A program made the position numbers and the translations under genes. Under the pieces are notes generated by a model. It was not told the DNA's origin. It searched no databases and saw nothing but the letters and a program-made list of their open reading frames with translations. Positions 1 through 5,693 of a DNA stretch of 9,869 nt are shown here, piece by piece. The stretch comes from Candidatus Bathyarchaeota archaeon. GTDB taxonomy: Archaea > Thermoproteota > Bathyarchaeia > Bathyarchaeales > Bathyarchaeaceae. The DNA is taken from NCBI GenBank assembly GCA_029883255.1, contig JAOUJL010000043.1, positions 1 through 9,869 on the forward strand, read 5' to 3'. Every line of letters starts with the position of its first letter. Positions within the stretch are counted from its first letter, which is position 1.

Positions 1-517
1 CAAGGAAAGGTTGATCCGAAAAAAGTTAGACTACCTGCCAAAGTTGTACAAGCTTGTTTCCTCTCATTCGCAACTTCTTGAGCCAAGCACGGTGGGTGCA
101 GTAGCGCTGGACAAAGATGGAAACGTGGCGGCGGCAACCTCTACTGGAGGTTTTTCTCTCAAGTTTCCTGGAAGAATCGGAGACTCTCCTCTCATTGGAT
201 GTGGCACATATGCTGACAATGAAGCTGGCGCCTGCTCTGCAACAGGAATCGGAGAGATCGCTATCAAACTCGTTTTGGCGAAGAACACTTGTGACTCTAT
301 GCGTAGCGGAAAATCTGCGCAAGAAGCTGCTGAAAATTCAGTTAGACTTGTGAATCGAAGGATGCACGGTGGCTCTATGGGTTTGATCGCGGTGGACATG
401 CTTGGCAGAATAGGTGCAACACATAATTCTCCGAATCTCTGCTGGGCGTACATGACAATGAAGACACGCCAGCCGAAAGCCGCGTTGAAGGCAAAGATCG
501 TAAGAGAAGCTGCTTAG
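1..517 (+). CDS. Isoaspartyl peptidase / plant-type L-asparaginase (Ntn hydrolase), 5'-truncated
   Basis: This is the C-terminal part of a plant-type asparaginase/isoaspartyl peptidase. The family hydrolyses isoaspartyl peptides and asparagine, and the precursor cleaves itself to expose an N-terminal threonine on the beta subunit. The reading frame is open to the left window edge, so the alpha region is missing; the first TTG at 11 is not a credible start. The predicted nucleophile is the Thr at 89-91, in the motif STVGAVALD. It is followed by a TSTGG stretch, a GRIGDSP substrate-binding motif and ATGIGE, the usual order for the family. About 143 residues follow the Thr, a normal beta-subunit size. 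The residue before the Thr is Ser, where the E. coli enzyme has Gly. T-runs follow the stop directly. The family is clear; preference for isoaspartyl peptides over asparagine cannot be read from this fragment. Confidence 0.9.
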   Translation, partial: KERLIRKKLDYLPKLYKLVSSHSQLLEPSTVGAVALDKDGNVAAATSTGGFSLKFPGRIGDSPLIGCGTYADNEAGACSATGIGEIAIKLVLAKNTCDSMRSGKSAQEAAENSVRLVNRRMHGGSMGLIAVDMLGRIGATHNSPNLCWAYMTMKTRQPKAALKAKIVREAA

Positions 518-520
518 AAC

Positions 521-538
521 GCTTTTTCATCTTTTTTG
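521..538 (+). terminator. T-rich terminator after the asparaginase gene
   Basis: Two T-runs (523-527 and 532-537) lie 5 to 20 bases after the stop codon, with no strong stem before them. Archaeal RNA polymerase terminates on such non-template T-tracts, so this is the likely end of the asparaginase transcript. Confidence 0.5.
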
Positions 539-565
539 CACTGTCAACTTTGTTAACAGGCGTAT

Positions 566-578
566 GGAAAAACTTAAA
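566..578 (+). promoter_or_regulatory. Candidate archaeal promoter (BRE/TATA) for the 602-682 region
   Basis: A purine-rich BRE-like GGAAA precedes AACTTAAA (571-578) and more A residues. Archaeal transcription usually starts about 25 bases after the TATA centre, here near 600. That is next to an ATG at 602 and just ahead of the Shine-Dalgarno at 627-635. The same AACTTAAA octamer lies upstream of RLI (756-763) and of the DUF89 gene (5600-5607). Confidence 0.4.
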
Positions 579-626
579 AAATCTTTATGTGCTTGGGTAA
601 AATGACCAAGGGCTTAGTGGCGATAA

Positions 627-635
627 AGGAGGTGA
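627..635 (+). promoter_or_regulatory. Perfect Shine-Dalgarno sequence AGGAGGTGA
   Basis: Nine bases match the full anti-Shine-Dalgarno end of archaeal 16S rRNA, followed after five bases by GTG at 641. It is the strongest ribosome-binding site in the window. It points to the 14-codon ORF at 641-682 and not to RLI, whose start is 180 bases further on. Confidence 0.55.
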
Positions 636-640
636 AAACG

Positions 641-682
641 GTGGAGGAAGAAGAGGAGGAGGAAGAATGGGAAGAGGAAGAA
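641..682 (+). CDS. Tiny poly-glutamate ORF (14 codons), possibly 27 codons from 602
   Basis: A GTG start at 641 stands five bases after a perfect Shine-Dalgarno. It opens a 14-codon frame reading VEEEEEEEEWEEEE, ended by TGA at 680-682. The same frame is open further upstream. An ATG at 602 would give a 27-residue product with the same acidic tail, and it lies close to the start site predicted from the TATA-like box at 571-578, so a leaderless longer form is also possible. The product would be extremely acidic with one Trp. I recognise no family. The tract is almost pure purine on this strand and is low complexity in all three frames (Glu, Gly/Arg and Arg/Lys), so it may be only a purine tract that happens to stay open. 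The strong ribosome-binding site and plausible promoter are the reasons to list it. Confidence 0.33.
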
Positions 683-753
683 TGATAGGTTCTGCCGGAT
701 ATTTTGAATTGTAATTTCTTGTTCTATACGTTTAAGCCTTTGTTCTACAGTTG

Positions 754-763
754 ATAACTTAAA
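754..763 (+). promoter_or_regulatory. Probable RLI promoter (TATA-like AACTTAAA)
   Basis: AACTTAAA at 756-763 predicts transcription starting near 785. That leaves a leader of about 33 bases carrying the Shine-Dalgarno GGAGAG (808-813) before the ATG at 818. The box overlaps the right arm of a 7-bp inverted repeat, GTTTAAG (730-736) with CTTAAAC (758-764). Between the arms lie two copies of TTGTTCTA, at 719-726 (just outside) and 740-747. Confidence 0.4.
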
Positions 764-817
764 CTTATTATCTTTCCTTACTTCATTCTACATCAAATAA
801 TGTGAACGGAGAGAAAC

Positions 818-2611
818 ATGATTCGAGTTGCAGTGCTCGATAAGGATCGATGCAAACCGAAGCGTTGTGGTAGGCTCTGTTACCGTTTTTGCCCAAAGGT
901 GAGAAGCAAAATCGAGGCCGTTCGATTTGAGGCCGATAAGCCTCTCATTGTAGAGGCCTTATGTATAGGATGCGGCATCTGCGTAAAGAAGTGCCCGTTC
1001 AAAGCACTTTCAATTGTAAATCTTCCTGATGAACTTGAAAAAGAATGCAGCCACCGGTTCGGTCCGAACGCTTTCAAACTCTTTCGTCTACCTACGCCTT
1101 CTCCTGGCATAGTGTTAGGACTGCTAGGTCAGAATGGAATTGGAAAAACCACCACGCTCAACATTCTTTCTGGGGAAACCAAGTTAAACCTCGGAAACTA
1201 TGAGGAGCCCCCTGAATGGCCACAAATCGTTCAGCACTTTCGAGGCTCGACTCTTCAAGAGTATTTCCAAAAGCTGAGCGACGATGAACTCAGAGTGGTA
1301 TACAAGCCGCAGTACGTAGACAAGATCCCACGGGTCGTTTCAGGAGATGTTAGAAGCCTCCTCGAAAAAGTGGATGAACAAGGCAAGTTGAAACTTCTTG
1401 CCGAACAGCTTCAGCTTCAAACCATTTGGGATCGAACTCTCGACGTTTTGAGCGGGGGCGAACTTCAGAGAGTCGCTATCGCTGCTACAATTTGTCGGGA
1501 TGCAGATGTCTATCTCTTCGATGAACCTTCGAGCTATTTAGACGTGAAACAGCGTCTTGAAGTTGCGAGGACTATACGTGGCCTCAAGAAAGACGAAAAA
1601 ACCGTGATGGTAGCAGAACATGATCTCGCCGTCCTTGATTATCTCTCTGATCAGATTTGCGTTTTTTACGGAACCCCAAGAGTTTACGGTATCGCATCGC
1701 ACGTTCATGGGGTAAGAGTTGGAATCAACATTCACTTGGAAGGGTATATTCCAGACGAAAATGTTCGCTTTAGGAAGAGTGCAATCATCTTTCATGTGAA
1801 GCCTCCAACAACGGGTTTAGTGGCTGGTGAAACATTGTTGAAGTGGGATGCAATGAAGAAGGCGTTTGAAGGATTTGCACTGTCTGTGGTGCCTGGAGAC
1901 GCAAAACAAGGCGAGGTTATTGGGATATTGGGGCCCAACGGCATTGGAAAAACGACCTTCGTGAGACTACTAGCTGGAATTGAAAAAGCCGACGAGGGGG
2001 CAGCTTCGATGCCATATAGATTAGATGTTAGTTACAAGCCTCAATACATTTCGGCGGAATATAAAGGAACCGTGGAGGACCTCTTAAAAAACGTAGCCAA
2101 AGACGACTTTGCCTCTAGTTGGTATCGAAGCGAAATTCTGCAACCGCTGAATGTGCAGCCTATCCTTGATCGGGACGTGACGGAGCTAAGTGGAGGCGAA
2201 CTTCAGAAGGTTGCCATCACCACCTGCCTTTCAAAAAAGGCTCAACTGTATCTACTTGACGAGCCAAGCGCTTATCTAGACGTTGAGGAAAGACTGTCAA
2301 TGGCTCGAACTATCCGAAGAGTGGTGGAGAATCGAAACGTAACAGCCTTTGTCGTCGAACACGATGTGGTGGCTCAAGATTTCATTGCTGACCGCCTCAT
2401 GATATTCACCGGAGAGCCAGGAGTCTACGGCGTTGCCAATCCGCCTACCAGCCTTCGAAAAGGCATGAACACATTTCTGAAGGATATGGAGATTACTTTT
2501 CGGAGAGATCCTACGACAAAGAGACCGCGGGTGAATAAAGAAGGGTCTAAGCTGGATAGGTATCAGAAAAAAATCGGGGAATACTATTACGTGTCCACTA
2601 GAGAGAAGTAA
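818..2611 (+). CDS. ABCE1/RLI ribosome-recycling ATPase
   Basis: This is a 597-aa ATPase that splits ribosomes into subunits after termination, working in the cytoplasm with aRF1/Pelota. The whole architecture is visible. The N-terminal iron-sulfur domain has eight cysteines (C12, C17, C21, C25, C49, C52, C55, C59) for two 4Fe-4S clusters. NBD1 has Walker A GQNGIGKTT (104-112), the helix-loop-helix insertion specific to ABCE1 (about 130-160), signature LSGGELQ (211-217), Walker B ending FDEPSSYLD and switch His 268. The hinge around 302-319 includes GINIHLEGY. NBD2 has GPNGIGKTT (372-380), LSGGELQ (458-464), LLDEPSAYLD and His 515. The C-terminal hinge carries KRPRVNKEGSKLD and ends in GEYYY. 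Length is normal for the family and no key residue is missing. The ATG follows GGAGAG at 808-813. Triosephosphate isomerase begins 69 bases downstream on the same strand. Confidence 0.98.
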   Translation: MIRVAVLDKDRCKPKRCGRLCYRFCPKVRSKIEAVRFEADKPLIVEALCIGCGICVKKCPFKALSIVNLPDELEKECSHRFGPNAFKLFRLPTPSPGIVLGLLGQNGIGKTTTLNILSGETKLNLGNYEEPPEWPQIVQHFRGSTLQEYFQKLSDDELRVVYKPQYVDKIPRVVSGDVRSLLEKVDEQGKLKLLAEQLQLQTIWDRTLDVLSGGELQRVAIAATICRDADVYLFDEPSSYLDVKQRLEVARTIRGLKKDEKTVMVAEHDLAVLDYLSDQICVFYGTPRVYGIASHVHGVRVGINIHLEGYIPDENVRFRKSAIIFHVKPPTTGLVAGETLLKWDAMKKAFEGFALSVVPGDAKQGEVIGILGPNGIGKTTFVRLLAGIEKADEGAASMPYRLDVSYKPQYISAEYKGTVEDLLKNVAKDDFASSWYRSEILQPLNVQPILDRDVTELSGGELQKVAITTCLSKKAQLYLLDEPSAYLDVEERLSMARTIRRVVENRNVTAFVVEHDVVAQDFIADRLMIFTGEPGVYGVANPPTSLRKGMNTFLKDMEITFRRDPTTKRPRVNKEGSKLDRYQKKIGEYYYVSTREK

Positions 2612-2660
2612 TGCACAATTTTCTTTTCGATTCCAAAATTCTTTTAATGGTTGAGACATA

Positions 2661-3364
<704 letters not shown>

Positions 3365-3458
3365 TTAAAGTCTCCGTAAATCGTGTTTGGAGATGTCTCT
3401 CACAGCTGGCACGAGTGACCTTTGGGTAAAAAAATAAATAGATCAGTTCCCCTAGTTT
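3365..3458. other. Intergenic region after triosephosphate isomerase
   Basis: No gene is seen here. A weak stem, TCTCC (3371-3375) with GGAGA (3389-3393) and a 13-base loop, is not followed by a T-run. The A-rich box at 3427-3440 is the only promoter-like element and is listed separately. Confidence 0.5.
3427..3440 (+). promoter_or_regulatory. TATA-like box ahead of the 3459-3620 hairpin locus
   Basis: TAAAAAAATAAATA is the most TATA-like stretch between 3365 and 3805. Counting about 25 bases from its centre puts a start near 3456-3462. That coincides with the 5' edge of the long hairpin beginning at 3459, which argues that the hairpin is the front of its own transcript. Confidence 0.4.
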
Positions 3459-3620
3459 GGACGAATGGAAGCTAGGACGCTGAAAGAGAAAGGAGTTTGG
3501 AAAGCAGAAAAATGCTTTACTTCCTAGCTTCCATTCTCTGTCCCTCTTTGCTCATTTCCCCCTCATATCAGGGACACTTATGGATTTGTCGCTTTCATCT
3601 TAAAAATCTTTTTGTTTTTT
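3459..3620 (+). ncRNA. Candidate structured non-coding RNA with a 15-bp perfect hairpin
   Basis: A 15-base arm (3463-3477, GAATGGAAGCTAGGA) is exactly complementary to 3522-3536. Four more pairs, GGAC (3459-3462) with GTCC (3540-3543), extend it across a 3-base bulge (3537-3539). Inside the 44-base loop is a smaller hairpin, AAAGCA (3501-3506) with TGCTTT (3513-3518). A second downstream hairpin pairs TGTCCCT (3539-3545) with AGGGACA (3570-3576). It competes with the outer four pairs, so two folds are possible. A TATA-like box sits at the right distance upstream, and T-runs at 3609-3613 and 3615-3620 could end the transcript. No good protein frame covers it. It does not look like tRNA, 5S, or a C/D box RNA. 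I do not recognise the family. The end is a guess, and a small inverted-repeat element is an alternative. Confidence 0.4.
3609..3620 (+). terminator. T-rich terminator, + strand
   Basis: TTTTT, one G, then TTTTTT form a typical archaeal T-tract terminator. It would end transcripts from the hairpin locus or read-through from triosephosphate isomerase. Confidence 0.45.
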
Positions 3621-3634
3621 CTACAAATATGTCG

Positions 3635-3656
3635 CTTTTTTGCCAAAAAGAAAACA
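3635..3656. terminator. Candidate bidirectional terminator between convergent units
   Basis: CTTTTT (3635-3640) pairs with AAAAAG (3645-3650) across a four-base loop. The T-run on the + strand and the A-rich 3645-3655 (T-rich on the - strand) suit termination from both directions. It lies between + strand transcripts and the convergent regulator gene. Confidence 0.4.
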
Positions 3657-3805
3657 CCACAACACGTATTGCTTTTGTTGTTAATGAGGATATGCTAACC
3701 TGAGCGGAATTCTACTGTGGAAAAAAGGTTGGGTAGCGGATTGGTTTTCTTACAACGAAAGCATCGAGCGTGGAACTCAACTCACGAACAGACCTTTTTG
3801 AGTTT
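3657..3805. other. Intergenic region downstream of the regulator
   Basis: I see no gene. The one structure is a 7-bp perfect inverted repeat, AACTCAA (3774-3780) with TTGAGTT (3798-3804), immediately after the stop codon of the - strand regulator. It could be a 3'-end hairpin. A second A-run at 3719-3726 is T-rich on the - strand and may also help termination. Confidence 0.4.
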
Positions 3806-4939
3806 TCACTTGCACGTTACTTCCTTCAGTCTCTCAAGTTTCTTCTTGTAGTCATAGGTCCATTTGTTTTCTTTGAAAAACTCGTACGAGATAGTTTGGC
3901 GCTTGAACGAGGCAACATCAAAGGTTACGTAGAGAAAACCTGTAATTAGTTTCTTCTCAGTTAGGCGATTCATTAAATCGATGAGTTTTGAAAACTCTGT
4001 TTTTGGGATATATGCATGAACTACGAGAGAGTGTTGGCCAATGGCTTTTCCATAATTAAAGATGAAAGGTTTGTTTTGCAGACTGTTAGTAAATTTGGCC
4101 AGCTTTTCTTCGTTTTCAAAGTCAATTTTGAAACCGCACATTTCAGATGTGGGAAGTGGATAGGGAAGTGTTGCAACTTCATAATCAGTGAGAAGACCAC
4201 GTCCAACGATATGTTTATGGTATCGATATCTGACTCCCTGTGGTGTTATGTTCACCATTTCTGCCAGTTTGGTGAATTTGGTTGTTCCATCTTTCTCCAA
4301 TTCCTTCAAAATCAATAGGTCAATTTCATCAACTCTAATGGAATAGGTTTTGGGTTCCACAAGTTCTCGAGGAAGTTTTTCAGACGCGTTTTGAACCGCG
4401 TCAATCCAACTTCTCCACTGGAAGTTCCATGATTTACTTTGAAAGTCAAACCAATCAAAATTGGGCACAACTTCGGTGAAATTAGTGGTGTGGTGGAAAA
4501 TGTAGCGCGAAAATGTTTTTAGCTGCGCGGCTTCATCTAGATATTCTTCCAGTTCTTTCTTATACTCCGCCGGAAAGGCAAAAATAGTGTAATATCCATC
4601 GTATTTTCCATAGCATCGGACCACGTAGGTCCAATAGTCAAGATTGTCAATAACTTGCTGCAACTTCTTTTCCTGTCCAGGCTTAGATTCTGCAATGAGA
4701 ACTGCCTTCATTAACCCGAGCCTAGTGTAGTCTAGGTTAGTCCTTATTTGAAGAAGACCTTCTTTCATCAACTTTCTTATTCGGAAGGTTACTGTTCTGG
4801 GGGGCAATCCTATTGATTTGGCTAGTGCCAAAACATTCCTTGGACCATACTTGCCAAGTCCTTCCAATATTTTTGCATTAATCGGATTCAACATTTTAAA
4901 ATATTGAAGCATCCACTCATAATCTTCAAGTCTACTCAT
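3806..4939 (-). CDS. Tandem Lrp/AsnC-type winged-helix transcriptional regulator
   Basis: This 377-aa DNA-binding protein has two AsnC-type helix-turn-helix units in one chain. The first spans about residues 18-67 (NPINAKILEGLGKYG, then a recognition helix around PPRTVTFRIRKLMKEGLL). The second spans about 203-250 (VDEIDLLILKELEKDG, then TPQGVRYRYHKHIVGRGLL). Each is followed by about 100 residues of alpha/beta sequence that could be a ligand- or dimer-forming half like the RAM domain, though the match is weak by eye. Single-unit Lrp proteins are about 150 aa, so this is an internal duplication. There is no signal peptide or membrane segment. The ATG at 4939 is directly preceded by the dyad GGGACTGTCCC (4940-4950), a possible autoregulatory site. 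A small exported-type ORF lies 56 bases upstream on the same strand. The ligand and targets are unknown. Confidence 0.85.
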   Translation of the reverse strand: MSRLEDYEWMLQYFKMLNPINAKILEGLGKYGPRNVLALAKSIGLPPRTVTFRIRKLMKEGLLQIRTNLDYTRLGLMKAVLIAESKPGQEKKLQQVIDNLDYWTYVVRCYGKYDGYYTIFAFPAEYKKELEEYLDEAAQLKTFSRYIFHHTTNFTEVVPNFDWFDFQSKSWNFQWRSWIDAVQNASEKLPRELVEPKTYSIRVDEIDLLILKELEKDGTTKFTKLAEMVNITPQGVRYRYHKHIVGRGLLTDYEVATLPYPLPTSEMCGFKIDFENEEKLAKFTNSLQNKPFIFNYGKAIGQHSLVVHAYIPKTEFSKLIDLMNRLTEKKLITGFLYVTFDVASFKRQTISYEFFKENKWTYDYKKKLERLKEVTCK

Positions 4940-4950
4940 GGGACTGTCCC
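4940..4950 (-). promoter_or_regulatory. Perfect dyad over the regulator's translation start region
   Basis: GGGACTGTCCC is a 5+1+5 perfect palindrome touching the base before the ATG. On the - strand it supplies the only G-rich sequence (GGGGAC) near the start, so folding or protein binding here would cover the ribosome-binding region. An autoregulatory operator is inference. Confidence 0.35.
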
Positions 4951-4995
4951 CTTATCGGACTTCTTCGATCTGTTACGGCTTACTTGAAGTCAGCA

Positions 4996-5223
4996 TCAAT
5001 GGGTTCTCACGTCATCAACGGGATCTCCCATAATATCCGGGTTTGGGCCTGGATAGGACAGTTTTCCGTTTTGACAGGGTTCTTCAGCTACAGTGGGAGA
5101 CCTAGAAGGTACACTATCTACAGATCGCTGTAGATGACTAGATAAAGCCGTGCTATAGCAGCCATAGACGATCGACAGAGCCACTAGACAGACTAACAGG
5201 AGAGACTTGATTTTTTCGTTCAT
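4996..5223 (-). CDS. Small exported or lipoprotein-like hypothetical protein
   Basis: The 75-aa product begins MNEKIKS followed by the hydrophobic stretch LLLVCLVALSIVYG (8-21), a good signal peptide or single membrane anchor. Cys 22 follows V-Y-G, which resembles a lipobox but has an unusual Tyr at -2. The rest is hydrophilic and rich in Ser and Pro, ending with PGPNPDIMGDPVDD. A second Cys lies near residue 50. I recognise no family. The ATG has GGAGA about ten bases upstream (5233-5237 on the + strand), and a BRE/TATA-like pair lies at 5261-5275. The gene reads towards the Lrp-like regulator, whose start is 56 bases beyond its stop, so the two may be co-transcribed. The N-terminal design and promoter support a real gene; short length and no recognised homologue keep confidence moderate. 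Confidence 0.5.
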   Translation of the reverse strand: MNEKIKSLLLVCLVALSIVYGCYSTALSSHLQRSVDSVPSRSPTVAEEPCQNGKLSYPGPNPDIMGDPVDDVRTH

Positions 5224-5260
5224 TTGTTTCTGTCTCCATTATATAATTGAGCAGTTTGTC

Positions 5261-5275
5261 TATTTTACTTTTCGC
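5261..5275 (-). promoter_or_regulatory. Candidate promoter for the small exported-protein gene
   Basis: Read on the - strand this is GCGAAAA followed by GTAAAATA, a BRE-TATA arrangement. It predicts a start near 5238-5240, giving a leader of about 16 bases that includes GGAGA ahead of the ATG at 5223. A palindromic ATTATATAAT at 5238-5247 is an alternative TATA box but lies too close to the ATG. Confidence 0.4.
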
Positions 5276-5599
5276 AAGAACTTCATAAATTCTTTGCATA
5301 AAACGTAATATTCTGATTGCTTGGATTGGGCTGAAATGTTGAAACCGTTGCAAGCCTATGGTTATATGACCCAGATGGGTGTGTGTGAATTGATAGAACT
5401 TGTGTGCGCTACACCAATTGAAGTGGGCAAGTGGCACTTGAGTAGATCTCCGTTGGAGTAAAAGAATAGTGAGTTACCTTGCGAGTGCCCATGTTGGAGT
5501 AGTAATGTGTCTTTGATGTTGAAAAAGGATGTTCCTAGTATCTCAGAGAGATGGTTTCTTTAGAATAGTGGGGTTTCTGCAAAGCACATTGATATACAA
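5276..5599. other. Divergent intergenic region with no gene seen
   Basis: No frame here looks coding. Small structures are present. CAAGTGGCACTTG (5428-5440) is a perfect 6+1+6 dyad. ACCCA/TGGGT forms a tight hairpin near 5369-5380. GTTGGAGTA is repeated at 5452-5460 and 5493-5501, 41 bases apart. TGGGCA (5424-5429) can pair with TGCCCA (5487-5492). None matches a riboswitch I know. Confidence 0.45.
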
Positions 5600-5634
5600 A
5601 ACTTAAAATGAAGAAGCCAAGTTATGTAACATAA
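5600..5634 (+). promoter_or_regulatory. Promoter and perfect 13-base dyad for the DUF89-debranching enzyme unit
   Basis: AACTTAAA (5600-5607) is the same TATA-like octamer as at 571 and 756. Its centre predicts a start near 5629. That is the centre of TTATGTAACATAA (5622-5634), a perfect 6+1+6 palindrome. A repressor bound there would block the start site, so this is the best operator candidate in the window. The binding protein is unknown; the nearby Lrp-like regulator is one possibility. Confidence 0.4.
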
Positions 5635-5680
5635 ACTATGACTATGAAGTGCGATATCGCTGAGGCTATTACAAAGGCGT

Positions 5681-5687
5681 AAGAGGT
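5681..5687 (+). promoter_or_regulatory. Ribosome-binding site fixing the TTG start of the DUF89 gene
   Basis: AAGAGGT, six bases before the TTG at 5694, supports that start. It gives an N-terminus with the early CxxC typical of archaeal DUF89 proteins. The stop codon of a 14-codon upstream ORF (5638-5682) overlaps this site. Confidence 0.45.
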
Positions 5688-5693
5688 TCAGGT

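Noticed and set aside
628..705. Gly/Arg-rich frame across the purine tract, like the tail of a larger protein
   Set aside because: The frame has a stop at 598-600 and no start codon with a ribosome-binding site, so it cannot encode the end of a visible gene.
3459..3543. Bulge-helix-bulge splicing motif in the long hairpin
   Set aside because: Only one 3-base bulge is present. The sequence outside the four outer pairs does not form the second helix needed for the motif.
3497..3703. Open frame of 68 codons with TTG start and a hydrophobic beginning
   Set aside because: The AAAGGAG upstream touches the TTG, so spacing is wrong. The frame runs through the long hairpin and both T-runs, and the composition is not protein-like.
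5153..5437. Open frame of 94 codons on the - strand
   Set aside because: It starts with GTG inside the 13-base dyad with no ribosome-binding site, and it overlaps the better-supported exported-type ORF in another frame.
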